From Malachius bipustulatus (taxonomy: Eukaryota; Arthropoda; Insecta; Coleoptera; Melyridae): 64,000 nt of DNA. Shown here in pieces: positions 44,831-56,219 of this stretch (position 1 is its first letter; each line of letters begins with the position of its first letter). The translations under genes and the position numbers were made by a program. The stretch covers positions 37,151,637-37,215,636 of the forward strand of contig OU342632.1 of NCBI GenBank assembly GCA_910589415.1, read 5' to 3'. The notes beneath the pieces are model-generated. The model made no database searches, was not told the origin of the DNA, and saw nothing but the letters and a program-made list of their open reading frames with translations.

Positions 44831-47800
44831 AAATATTTTTTGGGTAAGATACCTCTAATTATTGGTGTTTTTACGCTTTTTTTTCTTTTTTCTATTTTTT
44901 TTACTTAGGTACTTCAAATTACCATAACTCGCTTAATAAAGATACAAAAACGATTAATTCGTTCCTTGAAAAATCTACCGATTTGAGTACACTCATTTTT
45001 ATTAAACGTGTTCCTACGTCTGGAAGGCCATTGTATACCGGCTATCAAGTCGCCATGTAAGGACAACCAAATATTGGCGAATCTGAAACTTACGATTATG
45101 AAGCTTTGTTGAATCATTGATATCTCCCAGGTTTCCTGTCTCATCACTCATGTTAATCTCTTAAGTAATTTCCTACTTCGTTATATTATTTTAATTTAAA
45201 ATATGTTCCGATATTAAAATTAGTCGATCAATCCTTTCAGACAGGTAGACTTCACTGCAAATTGCAGAATTTATTTATTACCGACTAAAAATAAATCACA
45301 CTTTAACATTTTTGATATACGTAACACAAAAAATATTAAATATTGAATGCTTCAATCCATAGTATCAACACTCTACTTTTTAAACTCTCAAGTTGGTTTT
45401 CTTTTTTTATTTCAGGTGACAAAAATTTTCGAAAAAGACTATCTCGGTTTTTATAGTGCAATCTGCAAAAATAAAAAAATCTTTCCTAAATTACGTCATC
45501 TACCTCTATTTTTAGTCCATCTGTTCAGCAGACACTATACAACCAAAGCATTATTCCGAAAGACTAACCAGATTTCATGTTTCCCAAGTTTCATTTCTCA
45601 TCCCTCACGATAATCTCCGATTTTGATACAGCTACCTCAAATTTTACATAACAATGAGTATACTTTTTATATCTAAAAATTGTTTTTTTCACACTAGACT
45701 CAAAGAGACAACATTTTAAACGATTTCACTTATGCATATCTCTTTCTGTTATCATCAATATATCATCGGCATCCATCTGTTACATGTCAACTAAATGCGT
45801 TAACAGACTGGTGTTTGATCTTGAACACATCTCTCTTCCTACTCTCAATTTTCCACAAAATTTCCGTGAAAGTTGGATTTTTCGTATGACAATTTATTAG
45901 ACTGTTAAAGCAACACTTGTTGAAGAAAAGTTATTTTTGTTTCTGATGAATAAACTAAATATATTCAATAAGTAATAATTGTCTATTGCCATGCCAAGAA
46001 TAACTGTTAAGAATTGCTCTATTTTCCACCCAGAGTCAACACCTTCTTTAGGAAAAGCTTGAAAAGCAGTTGGTTCTTATAAAGTCCAATGGAGATGTTT
46101 TTAAACTCATTGGTCTCATATCTAATTAGTAAATTATTATTCAACAAAATTCTGAAGCGTCCTTCAGCCAATTACTGGCTGAAATTCACACTTATTCCAA
46201 TTCCAAAACAGAGACAACATAATCGGTTTTTTGGACCTACCGACTAATATGATCATGAGCCATATTTTGAGAAAATGATAATCCACTCCAGAATAAGAAG
46301 AGGAACGATAACGATGGATGACTTGGAACACGACTAGCACTATTTTGCTTCAAAGTCTTCCTGCAAAAAGTGTAACGACCAAAGAATTAGGAAAACACTT
46401 TTTTGATTTGATGATTTTGAGAAAATTGTTGACCGGGCTAAGCACCAATAAACTAGTTGAGATGCTTCAATGCGTTGACATGCGCAAATTATAAAACTTC
46501 ACGGGAAACAAACAATAAAAATAAGAATCGTCGAGAGAACGATTGACCACATCGAGATCTAAAGATGCCAGAAGAACTGCAATAACTCTTCTCGAGTAGG
46601 TAACTGTAAGCGCGACCAACTGAGATCCACCCTATAGTATTAATAACACATCAAAGGGACAAAAAGTTCATCAAGCACTCCCAGAACTCATCGCCACATT
46701 GAAGGGGGGGGGGGGGGGGTGATCTGATATAATATGGCAGAATGAAGAAGAATATGGACTAGATGGACTAATAATTCGCGTTCAATTAACCGCGTAGTAA
46801 CTTATACTTTTCATGAATTATATTGTCAATTGTCAAGGATCAAGGATTAAGATCACAGAACTATCTCTTACTAGGGTGTTAACCAAACTTGAGACGTTTT
46901 ATTTCAAACACAAAGCAGTTCTGACTAACTTGAATAAATTGTTGAACCACGACATGATAAATACAAGACTGCCAGTTATGTTAAGCCGTGTTGAGCCATC
47001 GATCAACAACTACCACGCAGACAATGAGCCAGATTTGTTGGGCAAATATGCAATATATGCAAAGGAAACATTGTTTGAAAACATTGTTTGAACTGAAGGA
47101 GTGAAACTATTATTACAGCGGCCATGCACACATAAAATAGGCGGTGGTGGTAAATAAACGGTAGCGCCTCGTTTCTAGAGCACATGCACACAACTCCTGG
47201 CCTTGGCAGCGATAACTGTACACGAAAAGGAAACGCAGCTCCTATGTGAAAACGAGAGTGGTTTCGTAATAGAACAGACACGCCATTGTATAAACACCTA
47301 TAATAATTGATTGGCAATTGTACACGCCGATTAAAGCGCTTTTCATGATATTACCTCAAACTCTTAACGATCACCATAAAAAATACAATGGTAGCTTAGC
47401 TGCACGATGACAACTGTTTTAATAAAAACCTCATTTTCGAAATCGTTATGCATTTTGACACGATGATTAAGTCATTTTTGTTTCCTAATTCGGTTGCACA
47501 GTGTTATTATTGTATGTCCACTACACTAAAATCACTTTAACAAGGGAAGTAGTTCAGGGTTCCTTTAGGTGTTACGACTGAAAATTTATTTCTTCTCTCG
47601 CCTGCCTTATAAGGGGTGTCGAAATGATCAAATTTATTGTAATGTTTTCAAGGTTGTTGCAAAGTGCCTTAAGTTATGGTCAAATAGATTCATTCACAAT
47701 TCATTCACAACTACTGGAAGTGCAATAAATTATTGTATAACAAGAATAAAATGAACCATGATGGTGATGCTCAATGCTCAATTATTTATACCTAACCAAC

Positions 47801-48886
47801 TCTTTCTCTCTTTTCTTTAATAATTACTTACTGTTGATCCGAACTTATATTTAATTAGAGTAGAATTTAAGTAGTAGGGAAAACTCTTCTTCTTCTTCTT
47901 CTTCTTTTGACCACCCACAAAGGACAATATAAGGATCACTGACTCGGCGCCATTAGGTTCAGATTCGTGTCACAAGAAAGGTGGAAAATTAAAAAAAAAA
48001 ATCAATTTAATGTGGTCTGCAATATGTTTATGTGTCCTTGTCCTTTACATCATTAGTCACAAAGACCTCTGAAGTGTCATTGTGTTGGAGGGGGGGGGGA
48101 TATGTTACTGATTGTCGCGTAGTTTCTTTTAGTGCCACTGTTTTTAAATCAGATGGTTCTACTGTTCTACTACCATATGAGACAAAATTGGGGTACAGTC
48201 ACAATAGCCTGAACAGGTCTTACAACTGATAGGAGTCGGAGGGGATCTAATCTGTCCCAATGAATATAACATAGACGACCCCTACCCCTTCATAAGGGTC
48301 TGCGAGGTATTTAGTCAACACTCAACATATTGGGGCCATAAGCATTTACGGAGGAAGAACTCTGGAACTCTTCTTATTATGTTAAAGACCTTCTGGTCTC
48401 TCTGAAAAGGCCGAGAATGTTTGAGTAGGAGCTCGCACCATGCTACGGGAATATCGAAAATTCCTTGATCACATAGTCACCCTTCCCATCATACCCAGAC
48501 CAATACCCACAAGTCAGGGGATCCTTAAAAGTGCACTTCACTGGGAGGAGAGATAGAGCTCCCGCTCCCCCCACCCCCAACTAAGGCCCTTGTTGTTTTT
48601 TTACAAGAGTCCAAATCACGCCTACAAGAAACTTAACTAACGCTACAAAACCAACACCAATGGAGGGGGCACCGTCAGCCAAGATGACTCCCCCTCCCCG
48701 TAATAACTTATGTTACCAAGATTACTCTTGCAGCGTTGGATGGTAATCGTTCGTAGCTAATTTTATAATCCTCTACCATGCCCGCATTCTTCTTATTTTC
48801 TTATTTTTTCGTCCGTTGCTCGTTAGCAGATTGACAGATTGTAGCTGATTGGCTGCAAGGGTCTACATCTCGACTTCTAGTGTAGG
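44831..48886. other. Non-coding stretch with simple repeats
   Basis: No supportable gene. Simple tracts are a run of about 16 G near 46704-46719, (TTC)n at 47886-47908, and a G run near 48090. From about 48230 to 48760 the sequence becomes GC-richer and looks unlike its surroundings (GGAGGGGATCTAATCTGTCC, CCCCCACCCCCAACTAAGG), yet has no long frame. It borders the ribozyme-bearing repeat and may belong to the same insertion. Near 46980-47330 a moderately GC-rich stretch has a 104-codon minus frame without a domain. Confidence 0.4.
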
Positions 48887-49480
48887 ATAGCGAATTGTAG
48901 GTCAATGAGTATAAAGCACATAGAGTGCAATTACTAGCCTGTTAGGTGGGTTCGGAGAATTCCTCCATCGCCCATAACAGTGGTCATGCTGGCAGTGCTC
49001 GAAACTCCAATCGAGAAGGAGCTTCCAATATCCAACAGCAGAGCCTTCCAGAGTACCAAATCAAGCACAGACACGTGTTTCGTTCTACTGGAACTCATCA
49101 GTGTGCTGTATCTGGAGTGTCTGGAGGATGCTGTCGGTTGAACGGAAGTTGGGGCCTCTTAAGGCAAGAATTAACACGGATCTCCGTGTGGTGTAAATAG
49201 AGCGACATCTAGCGCTCAGTGAGTGCAATTACTAGCCTGTTAGGTGGGTTCGGAGAATTCCTCCATCGCCCATAACAGTTGTCATGCTGGCAGTGTCTGT
49301 GCTTGATTTGGTACTCTGGAAGGCTCTGCTGTTGGATATTGGAAGCTTCTTCTCGATTGGAGTTTCGGGCACTGCCAGCATGACAACTGTTATGGGCGAT
49401 GGAGGAATTCTCCGAATCCACCTAACAGGCTAGTAATTGCACTCTATGTGCTTTATACTCATTGACCTACAATTCACTAT
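48887..49480 (-). mobile_element. Retrozyme-like element with hammerhead ribozyme
   Basis: The layout combines direct and inverted copies. The segment GAGTGCAATTACTAGCCTGT through GCTGGCAGTG occurs at 48923-48997 and again at 49221-49295 with one mismatch, a tandem period of exactly 298 bp. Between them lie the ribozyme and about 100 bp unique to one unit. A third copy is inverted: arm 48887-49073 mirrors 49292-49480 with only a few mismatches. One unit with a hammerhead ribozyme, plus partial tandem and inverted copies, matches metazoan retrozymes (units of a few hundred bp) and the terminal repeats of Penelope-like elements. No reverse transcriptase is nearby, so it would depend on one supplied elsewhere. 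Short frames (48946-49200, 49209-49421) are translations of the repeat and not genes. Confidence 0.75.
49047..49116 (-). ncRNA. Type I hammerhead self-cleaving ribozyme
   Basis: Read on the minus strand, all parts are present in order. Outer stem I is TCCAGATAC and inner stem I AGCACA (49107-49102). The core CTGATGA is at 49101-49095. Stem II is GTTC/GAAC around the loop CAGTA (49094-49082), followed by GAA. Stem III is ACAC/GTGT (49080... to 49071, using the last A of GAAA). The cleavage base C is at 49070. Then TGTGCT (49069-49064) closes inner stem I, and GTA-C-TCTGGA closes the outer part with a 7-base internal loop. Every helix is fully complementary. Self-cleavage would fall between 49070 and 49069. 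Stem III is a palindrome without a loop, so cleavage should need a dimer or tandem context, as reported for hammerheads of Penelope-like elements and retrozymes. Activity is inferred. Confidence 0.85.
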
Positions 49481-51430
49481 TTTATGAATTAATCATTGAG
49501 TATACTTGCCTTCTGTCTTCTTCTAGTGTAGGAGTTCACCTGTCTGACAGTCTTCAAATTTTAGTCCAGATCTTATTGATAAGAATTGTATATCTGTGTC
49601 GTATAATATACGGAATGTTTTGCAGAGCTCTGAACGTAGGAGATCCGCTGATAGAATGGTCAGAGGTCTCTATTACATCGATTCACTAAAAACGAGACAG
49701 AAAAAAATGTGAAAACTATAGGGGGTGGACTATATGGGAAGATCAAAGGCAAAAGCTAGAGAAGACGATAAAGGGAAAATAGATGAAGATCAGGCAGATT
49801 TCACAAAGAAAAAGAGGGCGATCAAGAAGATAATGGAAATATGATGAAGTGGACGAAAGCAATGGAGATGAGACACCTAGAGGGAGGGCGATGATTGGCA
49901 AGATAGGAATTCATGGAGGTAAAGGCTGAAAGCAGGAAAACAGTGCGAGTTATCAAGACAGTTATCTTATCGATATCTTCGATTTATACTTTTAAGAAGC
50001 ATGGTGTCATAATTCTTCTTTTTATGTAGGTTTCCCTGGAGTACCGCAAGAGTCCAATCTTCATCTTCTTATTTTCTATTTTTATGCTGCTGTTATTATA
50101 AAAATTTTCAAGTGTTCACGGATGTTACTTTTTTGTTCACTTGAACAGAAGTACAAGTGCAACAACTTGAATTTCAATGTAATAAAACTGTAAAATATTC
50201 GTTTTCATACGAAGAAAACATCCGGATCTATTCTTACATTATGATTTCATCATTGATGTTTCTTACTGAGAATTATATTGTAGAACTTGAGGTTTGGGGT
50301 GCTAGTGTCTGATTATTGTTTTCTCCAGCTCACCTAAAACTGTAGATGCAATTTTCTTTCTTTTTCAGTAGGTACCTAAAATTTTTATTCGTTAGTTCTA
50401 ATTTATTAAGGCTATCCTTCTTAGTAACGTATGTATATTTCAAATATGTAAGTATGTATTGACGATTTATATAGTATAAATTCCCATAAAGAGGATATAT
50501 CTCTTACTGGTAATTATTATGGAAACTTTACAAAAGTTGTTATCTCTATAAAAATTTTATATTAATAGAACTCACGTTTTAAATAAATAAATACCTATAA
50601 CTATTTTATTTTCTAAGAAATAAATAGGACAATAACATTTAACAGCAGCTCTAAATTTTTTGCCTTTAAATAGATCGGTAGCGAATTATCATAAATTATA
50701 AAATCAATAAAGTGCGGTCTTAATTGCTTGTAACGTCAAAGCACGATCAATAAAATTAGTCGGTCTATTCTTAAGTTGAAGAAGATTTAATTAATGCACA
50801 ATATTAATTAAATCTTATGGTCCTTCATTTATTATAGTTTGTCATCGGTGAGTATTTTCCTCGTTTATAAATCAAGTTGTCAGATCGGTTATCTTCACTA
50901 TTTATCTCTGCCAGGGTAAATATGAAGGTCTTGGACTTTTTCCAAAGAAACGTACAATAACAATAACGCATACGTTCAAAACCTGCATTTACTTTTCCTA
51001 TTTACACTTTTATATTTATTTTACCTAAAATAAATCATTTGTTGATATACATCGTAAGGTAAAACAATTACTCATCATAATGTACGCTTAAGCTAATGAT
51101 AAACTAAGCCTTGGCAACTTCGCCTCGGTCATGTCGTCAGTGAAAATGTTAAGATGAACGTCGGATCCAAGACCATGGCTAGACAATTGGAAATTTCTTG
51201 AGAGTACAGAATAAAATATCTAACCAATGAAGTGCAAACTTCGAGGTCATTATCACCATCGACATCACCGTTGAGAAATTCTTGAACTTTTCACTTATCT
51301 AAAAATTGAGAGATGGAAGTTTACAAATTTCAAAACCTTTTGAGCATCAATCGTCTAAATAGTGCATTTTTTAAATGACCGATCCAACTGACTTAGGAAA
51401 TCGAGTACGCACGTGGTAGATTTTGCTTCA
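49481..51430. other. Non-coding stretch
   Basis: No supportable gene. At 49690-49960 a purine-rich, GC-richer patch (AAGCTAGAGAAGACGATAAA, GAGGGAGGGCGATGATTGGC) looks like decayed coding text of an element, but no domain can be named. Beyond 50000 it is AT-rich background. Confidence 0.4.
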
Positions 51431-51435
51431 TTATG

Positions 51436-51765
51436 TTGCCAACAAGAAATATTAGATTCTCTTAGCAAAGTATGTAGAGTACGTTCAGAAATATTATGAA
51501 GCTCAAAGCATCATTAGTTTTTGACGGATTTTCTGATCTTGCATCTGATAAGAATACAAAATTTGCTGGACGTCAAAGAAGAAATCGAACAAATGTCTCA
51601 GTAAACGTTTATTCCGATGACGGTAACAATGCCCCAGGAAAAGCTTGCAGAATTCGTTGTGAAACAGGCTGTTGAAGATGCTGACGCTCTGATCATCAGC
51701 TCAGCGATAGATCTTTTGACTGAACACATATTCCGTAATAATAGTAGGTGAAGAGATTGATCTTT
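51436..51765 (+). pseudogene. Broken fragment of a PIN-like-domain protein family
   Basis: Plus-strand text in shifting frames reads YVEYVQKYYEAQSII, then FDGFSDLASDKNTKFAGRQR, then MTVTMPQEK, then VVKQAVEDADALIISSAIDL. From memory, this follows a family of uncharacterised invertebrate proteins with the order YVxYVxxxY...VVFDGY...RR...S(Q/K)EKFL...A..DADxLIVxxA, thought to have a PIN-like nuclease fold. The reading frame shifts at least twice, and the segment between EKFL and the DAD motif is deleted, so it cannot be functional. The link between these proteins and transposons is uncertain. Confidence 0.5.
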
Positions 51766-53356
51766 TGATCCTTTTGACCGGATTATTTACACCTACCTGC
51801 AACTTGCAAAGAAAAGCAAAATTCGTCAAACTGTTTAAAAAATTCGGAAAACGGCCAAAAATCGCACAAGCTTTTTAAAACCCGATAGTATCGATCTAGC
51901 TGACCCGAAGGAACGCTGGCATGTTTGTTTACATTCTCTTTAATGAAATAAATCATTCTTAACAACACTTGTTTCTTCTTCTATTTCTATTATTTTGTCG
52001 TGTTGATATCTTTTTTTCATCTAGTAGATACAATATTGTTTTAATAACATAATTTAACAATTTTATCTTGTAAAAATTAAATAAATTTTTTTTTCAAGAA
52101 AAATTAAACAAAATTTGAACCAGGATATTGCTCAGAAAATATTGCCAGTAAAAGACAACCTTTCATCACTCAGTTAACATGAAAATATTTCGAATGCGCC
52201 TAACCACACCTACAAAGTAAACAACAAATAAAAACTATTACAATTATTATAATTAATCACAGCTTGTTCTAATTTAATAAATTATCACGATTAGTGTTCG
52301 CTTTTCTCGATTGTTATGAAAATCGTGGTCTTTCAACACAGATACAGCCAAGTTACTTCAGAATAATCTAATGGTGCCTATTTATTTAGACATGCCTATT
52401 ATGTGCTATTAAATGCGTATTGTCTATGTTAATATACCTAGTCATGACTGGTAGTGGGTATATTATTTCAGTTTGCAATTGTATTAAATTTTGACTATTA
52501 ATATTCAAAAAGCATATACTTCTGTCACGTTGGTATGTACGGAGGGTCACTGGCAAGTGAACTTATCCATAGAATAATTATTATTGTGACATATTTAAAC
52601 TTGAAATGCCTTTTTATATCTTTTGTTCTGCGAAATTTTGTAAGAGATTACACTATATGCATTATGAATATGTACTAGGTCATTAGAGGTAATTAGTATT
52701 CTTGCTGGATATGCACTTCATATTTGTTTGGATTCTTGTTGAAACGGATTGGTATGAGAAAAATATTCTTTTTAATTTCTCACATACCTCAATAACAATT
52801 ATGAAGACGTGTAGAGATTTTCATAACAGAAAAGGGAAAAATAATTTTCTGTACTTATAAAGGGATTTAAATTCTGAAATTATGACGGATACGCTGCTGG
52901 ATTTTTTTGGGTTGTTTAAAAGTTGAGTAAAAGTGAATTTAAAGAATGAAGAAACTCTTCAGATACTCAGATGTACCTGTAAAAGTCAAATAACTTTTTT
53001 GCAATCAAAAATTTATTAAATTTATTAAATTTATTAAGTTCGCATTTAAATTAAGCACAATCCGAAGCGTAGGTGACTAGGACTCTTTTAGCTACCCCCA
53101 AACTCCAATTTGTGTTGTTTTTGTTTTAGAAAAAAAAATTTGTTTCCATTTCTCCATACAATTTTCTTAGAGACTTGTCCCAAGGTTTTTGATTAGAGGT
53201 GGCCACGATCGAAATTACCTAGCAAGCACCGCAAGGTCCCTTCTACAAATTCCACCACATTACTGTAACTCTCTGATATTTGTTCAGGCGTCTACATCCG
53301 GGATGGTACCCATTTTGATTGCACCATGCAGAACATAAAATTCTCTAAGTTCAATA
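51766..53356. other. Non-coding stretch
   Basis: No supportable gene or bounded repeat. The minus frame at 51783-51968 has no domain. A triplicated TTTATTAAA motif lies near 53010-53040. Confidence 0.45.
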
Positions 53357-53402
53357 AATGTCTCTCTCTTTCTCTCTCTCTTCCCCTCTCTCCCTTTCTC
53401 AC
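53357..53402. repeat. TC-rich microsatellite
   Basis: An irregular (TC)n run, GTCTCTCTCTTTCTCTCTC followed by TTCCCCTCTCTCCCTTTC. It is translated within a 191-codon open frame that starts here and is not a gene. Confidence 0.8.
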
Positions 53403-53744
53403 ATCTTTGTGTTTGTTCAAGCATCATTCGGTATGATGCACATCTTGCTTAAAGATTACATGCTCAAAATTTTTTCCAAAAAACTGTCATCATACCACAA
53501 TCTCTATCAACACAAATCAGTCTTCTGTTGGTTTGGGAGCCAACATTCTTTTGGAGTAACTCATTTAATGTCATGGGCATTAGAACCAGACTCCGAATTC
53601 TTTAGCCAATCAAATTCCAATCGTGTTCAACCTAGCTGGCATCTGAACCAACCACTGACCAGGGATATAATAATTATTTTAGATGTGAAGGTCTGGCGAT
53701 ATAAAGTCTTTTTTCCTCGGATCATAGTACGTAAACCTCTGTTC

Positions 53745-54035
53745 CTTGGTATTATTATTATTATTTCTAGAGTAGGTCAAAGCCCTCGTACTGAAGCTGG
53801 TCCTTATTGTACCCCTTTGGATAATTATCTCATCAGTCCCGCCTCCCGAAAGTATTTCAGTATGAGTCCAATGGGTGCTTGTTCTAATTTTTTTGGTTCT
53901 GCCATTTCGGTCCCAAATACTAGAAGTCTATAGTTCCCTCTAGTGCTGGGCATTCACACATTAGGTGGTATAGGGTTTCCTCCCCCTCCCCGCATCTCTT
54001 GCAATCTGGGTAATCTTGGTGAGTCAACGCTGAGT
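53745..54035 (-). pseudogene. LINE 3' end: C-terminal zinc finger and (AAT)n tail
   Basis: On the minus strand CKRCGEGEETLYHLMCECPA (near 54010-53950) is the C-x2-C...H-x4-C finger at the C-terminus of R1/jockey/Loa-type ORF2 proteins. It is followed, after a stop, by VFGTEMAEPKKLEQAP and LILKYFREAGL, the usual final residues, and a 3' UTR ending in (AAT)n at about 53747-53763. The element is 5'-truncated or broken at about 54040. A 191-codon plus-strand frame overlying this region is antisense to it. Confidence 0.65.
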
Positions 54036-54059
54036 CTTAAGTGATGCAGTTGGGTCTAC

Positions 54060-55290
54060 CCCATTCTTCGTCACACTATTTCACTGTCACCTGGGATGGC
54101 AGTCAAAACATGGATTCATCTCTAAACACAATGCGTTTTCAATAATTTTTGCCCTAGTACTACTGATATACCAAGGTGCATTGACTATATTCCTTACTAC
54201 TTTGTTTTGGAGTCTCTGGATAGTTAAAATGTAAAATGTAAAGACTCATGCGAGTACAGCCCCAGAGCTGTATGCCATAAGTCCACACTGGTTTAGGGAT
54301 TTGTTTATAAAGCAATATTTTGTTGTATGTTGATAGACTCGAGTGTCTACCAAGCAGCCAGTACATTTTCTTGTATCTTATGTTGAATTCTTCTTTCTTT
54401 TTTTACAAATGAGCCTTCCAGTTTTTCATCTAATGTCATGCAAGGTATTTAGCTGTTTCAGCGTAAGATTTATGCTAATTGGTGTTTGTTTCCCCTTTTC
54501 ATCGTAAGGTTGACATGAACCGATTTGGTTTCGTTCAATTTAATGCGCCAATTTTCGGTCCATATGGTAATTTTGTTAACTGTTGTTTGTAGTTTACTCG
54601 CCGCCTCTTCGTAGGTTTTCCCCACTGTCAATATAACCGTAATCTTCAAATGTTGCTATTTTGCCTTGTTCTGGCTGTGGTATGTCACCGGTGTAAATCA
54701 GGTACAACATGGGTCCTAGAACGCTTCTCTAAGGTACTCCTGCTTCAATTCCCTTTAACTCAGTATACACTTCTACGTGCTTTACTTTGAAGAATCTGTC
54801 TGATATGTAGGATAAGTTTACTGACAATGATTGACAATGATACTTTCCCCTGCTTCACCACATTATTTCACTCTCATCTGTGGTGGCGTCAAGGCCTGGA
54901 TTCATCTCTGAGCAAAATACTTCTTCAAATACTTCTTCTCGAAGAAATCTGAGAAGTTCGAACCCGCAACAAGTCTTTCTTGCTAGATATACTTTTACCC
55001 CATACTTACCCCGTGTTGGCCTGAAGGTAAATTTGCTTGCGTTGTGGTCAAGTTAATTTCTGATTACCATAATAGTGGACTGACAATAATTAAAGGCTCA
55101 TCAAGTGCGATTGTTCTTTGTTTGGGGCCAGTTCCTCCATACTTCTTTCGTTTTTAGGCAACGCATTGCATAACGTTGCACCGTACTCGATAGGATATTA
55201 CATACAGTCTGATCATATACCTAGGTTTTACCTTGGATCCATATCTATTTAATATAGCCCATAAATTGCCATTTTCTTTTCAGGACCCGG
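54060..55290 (-). pseudogene. Jockey-type LINE reverse transcriptase debris
   Basis: On the minus strand from about 54800 downwards the frames give VYTELKGIEAGVP, VLGPMLYLIYTGDIP (RT motif B region, normally VPQGSVLGPxLYxxYTxDxP), ATFEDYG (catalytic FADD region, broken), then near 54366-54240 MYWLLGRHSSLSTYNK and PVWTYGIQLWG, then NKVVRNIVNAPWYIS. This is jockey-clade order. At 55100-55200 further scraps (IEYGATLCNALP) belong to a similar protein. Text at 54066-54132 recurs at 54846-54918 in the same orientation, so the region was rearranged or holds two copies. It is fully inactive. Confidence 0.65.
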
Positions 55291-56217
55291 CCCCATGAGT
55301 AGGTACCTATCTTAATGGGCTGCTGAGTTAATGTAATTATACAGATGGTTACTTTAGAACGTTTTATCTTTTTTTATTTAATTAATACTGCATCAACAGT
55401 AACAATATGCATAGAGCAGTGACTTGTAATAATAAATAAATATGGGTTGTTTCAGTCACTCCTTCGGTCAATCAAGGTACGATCGAGTACGTACAAGTAT
55501 CAAGGTCTGATTGTGGTGATGGTGCTGGATCAAATACCAAGATCAAGCTGCGATTATTGTTCTCATTCTGTCGTTTATTTTGTATTAAATGTTAATAAAA
55601 TTATTATCTCATAACAATAATAATAATTGTTGTAACAGTCACATTCTTGACTCATGAATAGCATTATGTCACAAATCCGTTATAAATGTAAAGCTTTTAA
55701 CGGTAACTGTTCACGTGTGAATTAATTAATTTATGGGTGCGATATTATGTAATAATAATTGATTATTAATTAAGGGTAGGCAGATATGTATTTAATAATA
55801 ATTATTAATATTATTCCTGATAGCGATTCTTAATATTTATTATGTTATTTACGTAGTCGGTTGCTTTCAGATATGAAAGTAACGTCAAAATGGTATTTTG
55901 AATTATTATTGATTTACTTGAAACCAGAAATAATTACAATAAATTCCTTCTCAGTGTAATTTACGCATATTATATTTTCTAGGCGTAGAGATTTTTAGAA
56001 GGAAAATGAAAACTCCTGTGTATGTAATTTAACTTATCTGATTGCATAAATTATTTAATTACTATTAATGGTGCTTTAGTAATGGAAAATTAATGAATAA
56101 ATATCAATAAATTCAAAGACGTTTATTAGTATTGTTGAAATATTTAAAATTCAGTTAATTACAACAAGAGACATCTGATAATAATATATCGTTTTGTGGT
56201 GAATTTATTTTTATAAG
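55291..56217. other. Non-coding AT-rich stretch
   Basis: No supportable gene. It is dominated by TAATAATAATT and TTATTAATT words from 55560 to 56150. It may hold 5' regulatory or UTR sequence of the secreted-protein gene whose first coding exon lies at 56810, but nothing can be named. Confidence 0.4.
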
Positions 56218-56219
56218 TA

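Noticed and set aside
46700..46722. Run of about 16 G
   Set aside because: A homopolymer that may be partly an assembly artefact; no function can be assigned.
48946..49421. Two open frames with nearly the same peptide on opposite strands
   Set aside because: They are translations of the inverted arms of the retrozyme-like element, not duplicated genes.
53825..53850. CTCATCAG as a possible minus-strand hammerhead core
   Set aside because: No GTTTCG-type partner at the required distance. The bases encode LINE ORF2 C-terminal residues on the minus strand.
53358..53933. 191-codon plus-strand open frame
   Set aside because: It begins in a TC microsatellite and its second half is antisense to the C-terminal text and 3' UTR of a minus-strand LINE. 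It has no domain.
54950..54990. GGGTTCGAACTTC on the minus strand as a tRNA gene
   Set aside because: It resembles a B box, but no A box, anticodon arm or acceptor stem could be matched. At most it is a SINE remnant. The same holds for sites near 9480 and 19790.
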